64,000 nucleotides of DNA from Holacanthus passer. Its lineage: Eukaryota; Chordata; Actinopteri; Pomacanthidae. A model generated the notes under the pieces. The model worked only from the letters and a program-made list of their open reading frames with translations, was not told where the DNA came from and did no database searches. The DNA lies in NCBI GenBank assembly GCA_025331565.1, contig JAFREQ010000011.1, positions 17,016,893 to 17,080,892 on the forward strand, read 5' to 3'. Positions 10,500 to 23,480 of this stretch are shown in pieces. A program made the position numbers and the translations under genes. Within the stretch, counting starts at the first letter, position 1. The number at the start of each line of letters is the position of its first letter.

Positions 10500-13400
10500 G
10501 TGTGACTCCATTTTTATTGGATTTGATTATCTGTGCAATATTTATTCCAGATCGTTAGCACTCCAGTGTAGAGGTTGTCTTGCGTCCAAATTTTCGTCCA
10601 AATGAAGCAGACATGCATAAACACTCACATACAGTCCAAAATAGGCCCGAGCATAATTAGACCCAGACCAAAAAGATTTTGTACAAAATATTTGGAGCTA
10701 CTGTCAACTTGTTAATGCCAACATACTTGGCCAAAAAAGCTCAATCTAATTTTGTTTATTTACTTGCATAACAAGTTTAGGACACTGAGACAATGATCAA
10801 CTGTATCTACATACATAAGAGTTTTGCATGAGTGGTTAATCATTCAATAACTTGTTTTGCATTTCTCATCACAAGTTTACAGAATTTACTGATAAAAGCT
10901 ATTTTTACACAGCTTTTCTATTTGATTTATTATTTAGCAGTATTATTACTTGTCTTAATACTCATGAGGGGTCACAAATACACTGAGGCTGAGAATAAAT
11001 AGTACTTTGTCTGCACCGGCTGTCTTGTGAGACTGTAGATCTTGGAAGAGAGTATCTCTCTGAATCGCTGAGATTTCTCTCCCACTCTTTGGGATTTCCT
11101 CGTTTTCTTTCTGTAGCTTTTGTCTCTGCCTACTTGTGTCTCCTTTCCTTTCCTTTGTTTTCTTCTTGTCTTTACTCCCCTGTCTCCTGTCTATCTGTGG
11201 TCATACCTCGAGCAATCACATGAAGGGAAACATTGTCTTGATTCTAGTCTTGGTACAAGATAGTGGTTTCTCTTTTCTATAAAATTTGTGAAATGCGGGG
11301 AAATGCACTGGATCGTTTCACTTTTTGCTTGTGCATTTTCATTCTTGTTGAAATATAAATCATTTATGCTGACATTGTTTTTTCAAAGGAAGGACATTGA
11401 AGTTTCAGATTAAAGTGTTTTATTTGTGTTGTGCTCACACAGTGTGTGAAGTGAAGGCATACTTTTCAGGCTGTGCTAAAAAAGACGAGTGTGCAATAAA
11501 TAATAATAGATGAAATAAGACTAAGCCATAAGAGATACATATGCAAAGGATTCAGAGGACGCTGTGCTCCTAAAAATTACATTTATATGCGACTAATTTG
11601 AAACATCAAATACGCTTTGAAAGAAGCATAATGCCACCAGAGCAATTCCCAGGCCAGTTCATGATACATTGAAGTAGAAGGTCTTTAGGAGCCCCAGAGA
11701 CAGTCTGCATTTCTTAAGCTTCGGAGGTGGGAAAGTTTCTCTTTTCAATTATTAATAATTCAACAATTCAATTACTAGTATTGTCCACTAAAGAGAAACA
11801 CTGTCTCTTCTGTAGACTCCTGGGGATTCTTTAGGAAATGAAGCTGTATATCTTATCCATGTTGATCGTTAAGAGCCGGACGCATCAAGGCCCTTTAGGT
11901 CAGAGCAAACTGACTTCAATATGAAGAACAAGCTTTTAAACATGACAGTCAATCTACAATGCTCACAATAAATGAACCTCATGGGAAACATAATCATCAT
12001 TTTATTTCTGCATATGTGCCTCAAGATGTACAGTGTGACCTAAAATATAATTATATCCAACCTTTGCAAACTAGCATGTAGACACATATTGACAAAGCCA
12101 CATGGATATAATGGAGAAATAAAAGTTCTAACAGCAAAGCACACTGTGATTTGAGAATGTGGGTCAGCAGTGACGGCTGATGGAGTATTTGTTCATACAC
12201 TCCCCTTTCTCCTCTTAACCCTAATCTTCCTGGTCCCAAGGCAGCTGGAAATGGCGGGCGGGCTTAAGACTTCACCCTTTACATATTTCATGGATTTGCA
12301 CTTGCCCCACTTCTACTAAGGAGCAGAGAGAGGGGTGGCTGTTTTGTCGGGAGTGGCACGACTAAACAAAGCCTGCAACTAACAGTTAGGATTATATTGT
12401 TGCCTTGTCCCTCGAGTTGGCACGCAACTTTGGTCTGGAGCCATTTGAAAGAGTAGTAGATCTCTGCTCTTTATGCCAAGAATGAGATGAGAAGCTTGAT
12501 ACTTGCATGTCTGTATTCTAAATATGAAGCTAAGAAGCAAAGACTAGAAGCAGGAAACAGCTAGTTTGGAAGCCCAGGAAGTCACTGCCAAGAAATAGTC
12601 CAGCCCATAACCCCATGACTTCTTTTAGCTACACCTCATGTCAAACCACAAATCAAATCATCACAAATACACTTTTTGTATGAATTAAACATGCATGTTA
12701 ATTATTGAGCTTTGAAGGTGCTGGTTTCTAGTCTTTATGCCAAACTAAGATAACCATCTTCTGGCTCCATTTTTATATTCAGTGGATATGAGAATGTCAA
12801 TCTTCTGATATCAATCTTCTCATCCAAGTCTGGACAAGAACGGGTGGAACTACTCCTTTAACTCCGTCCAGGAGAGGCTTGAAATGCTGACTGTAATGGG
12901 CTTCAAAGTGATTCATTTGATCATTAAGCGCCCTGTTTGAAAGTGAGTTTTCACATCAAAAGCTTTCCATCATCAGTTTTTATTGTCTGAATAAGCGAGG
13001 AGACAAAGAGACACGCTGTCGGGTGACTAACGAGACAAGAACACAGACAGAAAATGTCTGAGCTGCAGACCTCCTCCTGAAGAAGCGTTTCAGGAAAAAA
13101 CAGTCTCTCTTTGTGTGATGCTATTAAAAACTGTATTATAAATCTGCTCCACAAAACACAGCCTGTCTCTCTGCCCTGCATTGATCCACCCTCTCCTTTA
13201 TCTTCTCTCTGTGGTGAAGACTGGATCACGGCCAAGTAGCTGCCGTGAGCAATGAGTCCACGTTGTCAAGTATCCCCATTAAGATATTAGCACATCAACG
13301 AGGATGGACTACGCTCCTATTATCAACCCACTTTTTTGCAATCAATTGTATATCAATCAGGCTGCTATTTATTACAATGCAGTCTAAGTATTCATGCATT

Positions 13401-13620
13401 GGTCTTTATTTTTAAGGGCACTGCAGCTTATATTATTGACTATTATTGGCCTGGGTCCTGTGGTTAAAAGCACTGAGTGAACAGACAGAGCTGTCAATAA
13501 CATAATGGGCTTTACACTGGCGATACTTGAGTATTGGAGTGGATGTAATTTCCTACCAGTTTCTGTGCTTTAGTCCACATTTAAAGGGTACAGTGTGTTT
13601 TAAAGTGGACATAACCTCAG
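10500..13620. other. no gene recognised; AT-rich, largely unique sequence
   Basis: No exon with acceptor, open frame and donor was found on either strand. Pieces at about 11560-11900 and 12200-12440 look non-repetitive and may be conserved, but I see no specific signal. Confidence 0.45.
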
Positions 13621-13629
13621 AATATAATG

Positions 13630-14060
13630 TTTATTTTCACACACAGTGGAAAGCAGCGGCCAGATGGAACTAAGTGCTGAAATATTCTACTTAGTTTAAG
13701 ATACTTGTGCTTTACACTTTCAGTATCATGCTACTTTAAACCTTGACTCTTCAACATTTTAGAGGGAAATAGTGTGTTTTTTACCACATTTATTTTACAG
13801 CTGTAGTTACTTTGTAGATTCAGGATGCAAAACATTAAAGTTTATAGACAATGATGCATCATTATAGATCAAACTGTGTAAAGTAGTTAATAGTGACTTT
13901 ACCTCCACCAGCTACACCATGTGATAATCCAATAACATGATACTTAATATGATAACCATTCTGCTGCATGAGTACTTTTGTTTTTGATACTGTTGAATAC
14001 ATGATTTTTACTTTTTTTTTTTTACACTATAGTACTACTGCTTAAGTAAAAGATCAGCAT
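13630..14060 (+). repeat. copy of the 'AAGTACTTTTAC' percomorph interspersed repeat
   Basis: The words ATGCTACTTTAAACCTTGAC, CATTTTAGAGGGAAATA, TTATTTTACAGCTGTAGTTAC, AAGTAGTTAATAGTGAC, TACCTCCACCAGCTACA and TTAAGTAAAAGATC appear in the order of a very common fish repeat. A longer relative is at 62320-62705. Confidence 0.6.
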
Positions 14061-15530
14061 ACTAGAAAACTTCTGAAAACAGATCCAGGTCTAAATGTGA
14101 CATTTCTCCTCATCATCCTTCAGAAAAATGGTTTGGGCTTTTGTATCCTGACAGACAGATTTTTACCGCCTTGGACATCCCTTAACTTGGTCTCTCTTTA
14201 CAGCAACAACCTTCCTTTGACCCTCCTGTCTTGCTGAGTCCACACTACTGTGCTAATGTACTTTTTCTCAACTGTAACAATTTTTTCTGTGAGTCATGGT
14301 TCAGAGGTGAAATCATTCCAAACAGACAGAATTGGCCCACGAACCTGAATAACCTGCGACTTCACAAAAGAAAGCAAAGACTTTCTGGCATGTAGTGAAG
14401 ATGTTAAAAGATCAACAAAACAAGTAGTTTGATTCCAAACTTGAAGATGAGATTTAAGATGGTCACAGAAAAACTTGAGAAGAATGTGAAAACAGTCTTT
14501 TAGTGTCAAACTCTGCACATGCATCAGTCTGCACAGCGAAGCTCAAACGTCTAAGCAAAGAAACAATTAGTTAAATGCATTTCTGAGTGAAGAGGGACTT
14601 TAAAATGTGCATAGCCCCTCAAGGCGATGCACATGGAGAACACATGAGCACACATCCGTCATAGAAATGCAAATGTGACGGCTGCAAATGACACATGTTG
14701 TCTCTTAGTTCATTCAACTAGCAAGTAAGAACACTTTACTGGCATGGAAAATGGAAATAGAGTCTGCTGTTGAATTGCCTCTAAGGGGTCCAGAGAGGGG
14801 TCTATCTCCTGGGGACTGCAGCATTTTTCAATAGCAGACAGACTGAGAGATTTGAATCAACTGTGAAAGCAACAGCCTGAGTGTGGAGGGAGATGAATAT
14901 ATACGACTGATTTCTGGTTACTCTCACAGACTATCTGCAATACCCAGGGATAGAAAATATGTTTCATTCCCATTCAAAAATGGCTTTGCAGAATGCATAG
15001 AATTTCTATATGTATGGAAATAAATCTCCATGTTCACTTTGTCCAGACTGCCGTAACTCTTTTGGTCCTGGCATCAAAGTGGAAAGACGTTTCGCTGCAC
15101 ACATTTTTCTACTAACAAGAAAAATTACATCAGCCATTGACCTAAAAACCTGAACACTGCCTAATGACATTTTCTGCAGTCTCAAAAATCCAAATGTGAT
15201 AGATTTTCTATTTTGCCAACCTTCTGCTTTGCAAGCGATTCTTCTGAGAACTGAAAAGATGGTGTCATCATTATGGCCCAAGGAATGAGAATCCACAAAT
15301 TTCCTGAGAGCACTTACTCTGGGTTATTTGCATATTGCTGATGTCTCAGTTGAAGGGAGGAACCATGAATTTAGCAGCTGGATCGAAGCCATATAAGCAC
15401 ATAAAAGACAGTTGACTGTGGTTTTGGACAGTTCAATTTTTTTTCATGCATTCATTTTAAACACTTTAATCCATTTGATTTGTTGTCATCCACAAATTTA
15501 TTACGATAGGATTTATTTTCCTGGAAGTAC
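14060..15530. other. no gene recognised; candidate conserved non-coding block at 14600-14960
   Basis: No supported exon. The 14600-14960 part is non-repetitive, with ATGCAAAT-like, GACGG and GGGGTC words and a more even base composition. The minus-strand frame at 15006-15296 (96 codons) shows no recognisable domain. Confidence 0.35.
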
Positions 15531-15539
15531 AAGTTCTGT

Positions 15540-15765
15540 TTGACGATGATAGAAGCTGAAGAAATACTTTGATTCTTTCCTTAAGTAAAAGAAGCAATAT
15601 AACAGTGTAGACTCAAGTAAATGTCCTTCATTCAAAATCCTATATAAGTGAAAGTACAGAAGTTGTGTCATCAGTATAATGTACTTAAATTATCCAAAGT
15701 ACTGCAGAAAAATGGACACTTTGACTAATATATTTTTATGACATTATTAGATTTAGATTAGTTGT
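15540..15765 (+). repeat. partial copy of the 'AAGTACTTTTAC' repeat
   Basis: CTTAAGTAAAAGAAGCAATA, ACTCAAGTAAATGTCCT and ATTCAAAATCCTATATAAG resemble the corresponding part of the copies at 13630 and 62320. A further fragment (AAGTACTTGAGTAAATGCAC) lies near 16223. Confidence 0.5.
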
Positions 15766-16264
15766 AACTACAATACAATTAGGTTTAAGTGGTGACTCCT
15801 TCCAAGGTGTCAGAAGAATCACTAGGGAGTTATGAGATGATTAATGAGGTATAAAAAAAGAGAAAATAAAATTCTGCAACACTAATTTATATCTACATTT
15901 TTTTCTTGTTTTTTGTGAAATGTTGTTTAATTTTACCTATTTGGATCTCAAAGAATTGAAACTATCTGAGAAGTTTAGAGGAGATATGGCTCTTCATAGA
16001 CCTCTGAGACAAATTAGACCCAGCTTTTTTTTGACAGGTCACAAGCCAAAAAGACTGGGAACCACTGGTTTAATCTCTAACAATGCATTGTATATTAAAA
16101 GCTTACCATATGTTTTTTCGTGTAAAATCTGAATCTGAAAGGCAGCTACAGCTGTCATGTAGATGCAGTGAGGGCGTAGAAGCATGAAGTAGCATCAAAT
16201 TCAAATACTTAAGTGAAATATAAGTACTTGAGTAAATGCACTTTGTTACTCTCCATCAGCGGCT

Positions 16265-19200
16265 GCAGGACATTCAGTCTGCGTCAGTCAGATTCTGTCA
16301 CTCAGAGTATCGAGCCTCTCTCCATCCTGACACAGCAGCCAATACGTCATGCTGAGAGGAACAATAATGCAGCTCTGAAGTAAAACCTGAAGGTTTTCTG
16401 CAGGATTTGACTGTAAACCAGATTATACTGTGACTCCTCTTTGGCAACACAGTGTCACTCTCTTTCATCTGAACTGGCAACAATAACACAGTTTCTCCTC
16501 TGGCCTCTTTCTTTTCTTGGCATTGTATCGCTGTCGCATGCATTTTGTGCCAGTGACTCTGGGTGCCCAAAATGTAAATCTATGCATAGATTGTGACTAA
16601 GGACTCTTTACAGTTCTGGCAGTTACTGTACGAAAGTTGCTGCTCCTATTTCAGTGTGTGCAAAAATGACATAGCAGCTTTCCAACATCTTAAAACACCC
16701 ACAAACAATAACAGCACAGGGGTAATTCAGTCTCTGCTGGAGGCACACTGCGGTCTGACTCTGCAGCAGAGCTTCTGTGGGACCTCCACCGAAGTTTAAG
16801 ATGGAGTGCAGACACTGACAGTGCAGTTTTAGTGAAGCTTTGCAAACTTCCTTTTAACTCTGATAGACAACTGAAATGTGAAGCATACTTGATCACAGCT
16901 CACCAGACCATAAAGTATTGCTATAAAGCAAGGATAAGTGAGGAGAAAGAGAGAATCCCCCTGTAATCCCCATCCTTGCCAGCCAACTCTTCCCTCAAGC
17001 AAACCACTTACTCCCAGATGCATCTGTTGCAACCCTCCTCGTGCCCTCTACAGCTTCTCCTGCAACTCATAGCTGCACCTTAAAAATGTGCTTGGCTTCA
17101 AAATCAGCCCGTTTTACAAACGAATCAGGTCTTTTTAATTGCTGCCTCGGATTCAAGAGTGTAAACAGCTGCATCTGGAGCATGAAATGAGCAAACATTT
17201 TGATCAAAATCTCTCCGGGACTGATCAAGAGAAAACACTATGTTTGAAATGGATGTACTGAAAATCACTGCATCTATTTATTGCATGGTGAGAGTTAATG
17301 CAGCCAGACATGATTACAAAAAAAAATCTTCAGGGAACTGTCCCCACTGTTGGTAAATTATAATAAAAAATGATGCCATTCACCCTCGTTTCTCTCGAAG
17401 GATCCTCTAAGAAAGAGAAGCGCTCCATCTAGTGGTATCATTAGGAAATTACATATGAAATATTTGAAACAGTCCTAATAACGCTGCAGACGGATGAACA
17501 GAAAATATTATTTATATATATTTATGTCACAAACGTGTCTCACATGTCTCATACATGTAATATGCAATGTCTTGTCTTGCAAGACATTGTGCAATTTGTC
17601 GGACCACAAAGAGTTCATGTCCTGACTCTTTTGTAGTACCCACATGATGACACAGAGAGGCGCTGGTGTGGTGTTGCTCCACAGTCCTTCTGCACTTGAG
17701 CAACAAAGTGATGCCCTCTCTTACAGTTTCTACTTACCTCAGCAACTAAGCAACAGCTCTTATAGGCTGCTGAATAAGACAGAAGGAGGTGGAACTGCAG
17801 CACTGCTTTGGACCGCACCATGCTGACTTTGCACAGCGTAGTAACTGAATGCTGCGTATAAACTGAACATGCAAAACACCAGGGGCACATAGTCTGTTCT
17901 GTGGGCACCCTGCAGCCATTATTATGTATTAATACTCCTTATTGAAACTTGTGTATGGGAGTCATAAAGAAGAACATGACTGTAGATGGAGAGAAGCCGA
18001 CAAGTTAGTTAATTAACATTTCCAGCTGACACATAGTCAATTATGCAAAAGGACTGTGACTTAATATACTTACTGTATGTGATCCTGTTGTTATAATGGT
18101 GATACCAGGATTTTAAAGGGTTTTATTACACAAATTGACACAGACATCCATATTTCATGATGCATGGTCTCAGGCATTTATTTGTCCTGAAATGGTCACG
18201 GTGAGCAATTGTTAATGGTATAATAGGATTTGCATTCAAATTAAGTAGACATGCAAAACTGTTATGGTGCTTTGTATTAGTTTGCATGGTGCTTCTGTAT
18301 ATCGTATTCTCCTTACTAACTATACTTGTAATGCATTTATTAAATATAATGTATTTATCTGTGGGGAAAGTCCAATCAATGGGGGTGTAGAGAAAGGAGT
18401 GGCCACAGGCTGGTGGACTATCACAGTTTACATCTTCTGCAACAAAACTGTACAGGTTTCATTAATATTTTAGGATTTTGATATGGTAGCGGAATATTTG
18501 ACAAGACATGTTTTGAAATTATTCACATTTTTCTTTGCAGAATTATGCATTTTCCATGCTTTCCTTTTTTTGCGCTTTCACTTCCCCTTTCACGTCATCT
18601 AATTCCCCTGTTGAACGTCATCACAACTCGTGCTGCTGAGCCCACCACAGATACTTTGTTGCCCAGTTCAAATCAGGGTTAATCCCAAAGCAGGATATTA
18701 CCATGAATGAAAGGAGAAGTGGTTAAATATAGCAAGCGATTTTAGCTCTGCTTGAATAGTGTCCATTGTCTGTGAATTTATATAATCGCCCCACTCATGT
18801 TAAAACTTTTCTTTGTAAACTAACAGCAGGTGGAAAATCCACAGTTTTGTGGGAGGCTGTAACAGAATAATGATTGCAAACATAAACCTATACTGTCAGT
18901 ACAAAGAGGCACTGATTAATAATATTTGTTAACAATTAATTTTATATTTTACTGCGATTGAAGACTTTAATATTTCAAACAAGAGTCTTGTCATTTTTGC
19001 TGCCAGGTGACATTTTCCTGTCAGACCTGTGTGAATAACCAGAAATGTTATTCAGAGAAGTTACAACTTGGCTTCTTCCTCCTTAATTATGTGCAATTTT
19101 AATGTGTGACATGCAGCAAGTTCATTATAATGGCTCTTATACTTGCGAATCAAATGCAGCCAACTGTTGACTCAGTCTTTTAACAGAAACAAACAAGCTT

Positions 19201-19780
19201 TTATTCACGTCAGAATCCGAGCAGAGCAGGTTTCACGTGCTGTTGTGACATGAGACACAGTGAGTAGGACAGCAGGTGTCTGGCACTTTTCCCAGGTCTA
19301 CTACAGCAAAGCAGCTGAGGGCCTTAAGGAACTTCAGCTTAATCCAGCTTAATGCACACATGTCAGCACTGTATGTAAACCAGTGTGAACCAAACCTGGG
19401 CATCAACGTCTTTTTTTCCTCATCGCTCCAAACAAGCTATTGTTTGTGACCTGACCTAAAAAAGTACCAACAGGAAGAGTTCACGTGCGTGAAATGGCTC
19501 AGTGTTGACAGTTCAGTCAGTCGAGCTTGTTGTGAAGTCGTGCATGCACGCACACACAAATTCCCATATGCAGGTACAAATACTGCATGCAAGTGCCAAA
19601 GAAACACAATCATATAAGAGAAGGTGAAAAACTTGTTCTGCACAAGCCCAAGTGTGTTGAACTTTTTCCCAACTCACATATATTTGCTGTCCATTGAAAA
19701 CCATGTTTTTCCATATTTGGAAAGGTTTTCAGATAAACTGAAGGTTTAAATACTCAATGGTCACTTCAGACTATGATCCT
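16265..19780. other. no gene recognised; one short perfect-arm hairpin
   Basis: Frames of 60-97 codons exist here on both strands, but none has splice sites plus a recognisable domain. A hairpin-forming inverted repeat lies at 17563-17593 (TGCAATGTCTTG / CAAGACATTGTGCA). The rest is AT-rich unique sequence. Confidence 0.45.
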
Positions 19781-19839
19781 GTGTCTTATAGGCTAAAATA
19801 CCTTCAACAAGAGTCTCCAGCCATGCTAGCAGCTCTGTG

Positions 19840-20390
19840 AGCCGATACACAGTAGTGCTTTTTAGTAAATGCTAACATCAGCACGCTAACATGATCACTT
19901 TAAAAACAACAACATGCTGATGCTAATCAGGAATAATGCTCACCATGTTCATTATTTCAATTTAGCATGTTAGCATGCAAACATTTGGAAACTAGCACTC
20001 AACACAAAGCATGTGGAGAAGTTTTGGAAAAATTGAAATTTTGACCTGATGATGGTAGAAAGATGAAATGTCAGAAGATCGACGTTATAATAATTCATCA
20101 AAGGGGGACATGAATGTCTAAAACCTAAAAAACATTTTTCATGGCAATCCATCCTATAGCCGGAAAGATATTTTGCTCAAAACCTCAAAAATGAATCTCA
20201 CCAAGGCTCTAGAGGAAAAGTCATGGTGTCATAAAAGTAAATAGGATTTATCCTGTGGGAACCGTGAATGTCAGTACATTTCATTTTGCCGATCCATCAA
20301 GTAGATGTTGAAATGTACAAAATGTCAAGGCAATTCATCAGTTGAAATAATGTTGAGATATTTTAGTCTGGACCAAAATGGTGGATCATC
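19840..20390 (+). repeat. copy of a 'GCTAACATGCTAATG' percomorph interspersed repeat
   Basis: It opens with AAATGCTAACATCAGCACGC and TTAGCATGTTAGCATGCAAA, then ATTTTGACCTGATGATGG, GGGGGACATGAATGTCTA, CATGGCAATCCATCC, and finally TAGTCTGGACCAAAATGGTG. These are the ordered landmarks of a widespread fish repeat with an internal duplication. A second, shorter copy is at 58060-58310. Confidence 0.7.
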
Positions 20391-20792
20391 TGTTTTCATT
20401 TACAGTAACAATATGTGAATCCACACTGAGTAAAAATTCCACAACATTTCTCATGTGACCCCACACATGAATTGTCTCCATGTTGCAGTCAGATTTTGTG
20501 GTCGTCTCTGTATGATCCTTTCCATGAACATCTTTCAGCAGGGATGCAATCATCTGCAGGCATGTTCGCTGTCTCCATGGAAACACAGAGCAGCTGGAGG
20601 AGGAGAGGCCAGCAGGAGGGGGAGCGAGCTGATGTCCAGGAGGCGTAGCCTGAAGCCGAGCCTCCTGTGGGTCCCTGAGATGAAACAATGGCAGGAAGAC
20701 AGTGGGCTGCTTTACAGGCCCTCTGTGCTCTCTATCGCCGTCTCTCTCTGCCTTTTGTTTTTTCTGTCTCGTTCTGTCAATTGGTGTGTGTT

Positions 20793-20836
20793 TCTCTCTC
20801 TCTCACACCCACCCACCCACACACACACACACACAG
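20793..20836 (+). repeat. (CT)n-(ACCC)n-(CA)n compound microsatellite
   Basis: A TCTCTC run passes into CACCCACCCACCCA and then into alternating CA, ending at 20836. It lies inside a 166-codon open frame (20455-20955), which is therefore unlikely to be a gene. Confidence 0.9.
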
Positions 20837-21244
20837 ATGCACACGGCTCTGGAATGAAGTGGACCGTCTGCAAGAAAGCTGAGAGGACAATGAAAACAAA
20901 AACAGGATGCCAGAGAGAATTTATCTGTCCAGGAGGACTGATCTTTCCACCTTAAAACTGCAACTAGACACAATGCAGGGGTGGAGTGAGTCAGTCAGGC
21001 TGCATTTACAGTACGTTAGGAATGAGATATCTCCAAATAAATAAGTCCTGCTGCATCACTGGGTCCACATTGTGAGTGATTTATTTCTGAGAGTGATATG
21101 AGAGTCATGAGAAGTGAACATGCACACCCTCTTTGAGAAGTGCTTTAAAAACAAAGTACTTAGAATTATTACACATCCAGAAGTATTTTTACTTGGTTTT
21201 GAAAATGGTGGTAGTGGGAAACTTTTTATAAAGTAACAGAGTAA

Positions 21245-21480
21245 GTATCGGAATCAGCTTTATGGCTAAGTATATTTACATATACAAGGAATTAGACTCT
21301 GGTTTGAAGTTGCTCTTAATGGATTTACACACAGTTCCAAGAATAATTTTCGGGAAGATATAGACATACAGCTAACAAAGACAGGTAAACACAAACTATA
21401 ATGTACAACCAAGTTAAGTGAAAACAACAGATGTGTATATAAATATATATATAATAGGCAACAATAAATAATGTCTATAA
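21245..21480 (+). repeat. SINE-like teleost repeat ('AATCAGCTTTAT...AAGTAT')
   Basis: GGAATCAGCTTTATGGCTAA, ATACAAGGAATTAGACTCTG and AAGTTGCTCTTAATGG match, in order, a very common fish repeat that starts with 'atcagctttattggccaagta'. An A/T-rich (TA)n tail follows near 21437-21452. Confidence 0.65.
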
Positions 21481-22014
21481 AGACAAAGAAGACTGTTTCT
21501 GGAATTTGTGAGGAAGAAATCAAATTTAGAACTAATGAAAAGAAATACTGAATGATTGATGTAATAGGTTATCTTATATATTCAGTACAGAAATATCCAA
21601 CATAAGAGACAAATTAAGTAGAAGTAATACAAAAAGGAGCTAAGCATGTGATTATCAGTACAGAAGAAGGAAGAAGATAAATAAATAAATGAATAAGTAA
21701 ATAAAACTGTAGCTCTGCCTCATATTTGGAGCTCAACAGATGACAGGCTTTTAAAAAAAAGGAGATTATGGGTTGCCAGTGGGAGTAGAGTTTAACTGCA
21801 CTTAATCCAAATTTCAGAAATAACAAGAGATCACATAGCTGTAATGAAACAATATTCTCCTGCAATCAGATAAAAAGGTTGCTGTTGTAGTTTGGTCCTA
21901 TCTTTGTCATTTGGGGTTTTGATAAAGCTTTGAAACAGAAACCTCATCAGCACAAAACAAATTAATGACAATGGTGCTTCAGTTGGATCATCAGAGGTCA
22001 GAGGTCATGTGGAC

Positions 22015-22340
22015 AAGTCTCAGTTCCTTCAGCTCTAATGGCTCCCAGTTTAAGAAAGAGTGTCCAAGTTGATATGGTCCAAAGGATCTTAAATGGCAGA
22101 GCCCTGAGTCACCTCAACAATTAAGCCTACATTGAGAAGTTAGAAGAAGTTCATAATCACAACACCAGAGCTAAGATAGTTAACCTGAACCACTATAGTT
22201 TCTTTTATGTATGCTGGTGTTATGGAGTGGAACAAACTGCTTCTTGAAATAAAGAAGCTGCAGAACCCACAAGCCTTAAAGAAAATGGCCCAACACAGGC
22301 ACTAAATAACATCTCCAAACAAGCTAATTTTAATATACTG
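22015..22340 (+). mobile_element. decayed non-LTR retrotransposon 3' end (possible)
   Basis: Broken frames here resemble the C-terminal tail of fish LINE reverse transcriptases: a 'W-L-P-V-...-K-...-A-L' region (near TAATGGCTCCCAGTTTAAGA) and a later 'W-N-K-L' (GAGTGGAACAAACTGC). The copy is full of stops. The assignment rests on weak similarity. Confidence 0.3.
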
Positions 22341-22639
22341 AAATCAGGTTTTAAAAAACAGGGGGAAAAGAGAATTATTGGCTCATTTAAGTTGGATTGT
22401 TGTGTTGAGGCATTGTGGTCATATGTGTATTGGACACTGTCTCCATCTTGTTGTGACCAGGATGGACTGATGACAATGACAATTACTTATTCGCTTTATT
22501 TATTTATTTATTTTACTGTTGTATTTAAATTTTGTTAATAATTAAAAATTATGTGTTGAAAATAAACCAAATCTCTGTAGCACAGATAAGTTAGCCATGT
22601 TCAGTAATAAGGTCAGATGAAGCATCTCAGGTGAGGACT

Positions 22640-22878
22640 GGGTGGGCTTCCAGGTAAAGGGGGAAACAGGGGGCGGCGTGGTGACGTCAGACGCCAGATG
22701 AGCGGGATCACGTGGTCGGCGGCGGGCAGCTCCATGTTCATCATCTGTGGACGAGCGTCTCTCCTCCCGCCATCTGTTTGTTGTCACCGGTCACAGACAG
22801 ACTCATCACCACATGGAAAACACCTATTTACCCACTCGGTCGAGCCTCCTGACGCCGGGACTGTCGGTGTTTTCACAG
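22640..22878 (+). promoter_or_regulatory. CpG-rich promoter-like block with CRE, E-box and a splice donor
   Basis: This is the most CpG-dense segment of the window. It holds a GC-rich box (GGGGGCGGCG, about 22670), a full CRE palindrome TGACGTCA (22682-22689), an E-box CACGTG (22709-22714) and a YY1-like CCGCCATCTG (about 22767). At 22878/22879 CACAG|GTCAGT is a good + strand donor, so a first exon ending at 22878 is likely. A 62-codon frame starts at 22698 but runs through the donor; the exon is probably untranslated. The likeliest downstream gene is the RhoGAP gene. A divergent minus-strand transcript cannot be excluded. Confidence 0.5.
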
Positions 22879-23229
22879 GTCAGTAACCTGGTTCACCGAG
22901 TGGATCTGTGTGCTGTCAGTTAGCTCGTTAACAGTTTAGGATTTGTTTAAAAAAAACGTGAATTCTCTGATCAAGAAAAGGCAGAAAACGGTGTTTGTAT
23001 CAGAAACGGAGGCACAATAATTGACTTATATGTAGTTTTGAGTGTTTTCTTGATGTCTCTGGTCTGGAAGCGTTTCTGTTGCTAGGGGATGAGGACCTGT
23101 TGCTATGGGCGTTTCTCTTCCTGCCTGCACGTGCAGCAGTGTTGAGCTCGTGCTGTCACATTTCTGCATTTATGTGTCTAAAAACAAGCGTTTCTATAGA
23201 TTTTATTACACATTACAGCTGTAATCTTA

Positions 23230-23480
23230 TTTAGAATTGATTGTTTTAACACTTCTTACATTATGGCCCGATCGATGTTGTTTTTTTGAGGCCAATACTG
23301 TTATTGATATATGGGCAGACATATTCTTTTTTTCCCTGCATAACATAAACATCTTGTAAGCATCCCCTTTTATTTGGTTATTTAAATATAAAACTGTTGC
23401 ATTTCCAGTGTTGGTCATTACCAACATTAGATATTATTGCCAAAAAAAGATAATGCATACATGTTTGTTTCATTATTGAT
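23230..23480. repeat. degenerate interspersed repeat (GATCGATG / ATTGATATATGG type), uncertain
   Basis: Words such as GGCCCGATCGATG, GCCAATACTGTTATTGATA and ATATTATTGCC resemble the '(GGCCGATAT...)' class of fish repeats. The boundaries are not visible. Confidence 0.3.

Noticed and set aside
20455..20955. 166-codon + strand frame
   Set aside because: It runs through a CT/ACCC/CA compound microsatellite and shows no domain. It is one of the longest frames, but its composition is that of non-coding DNA.
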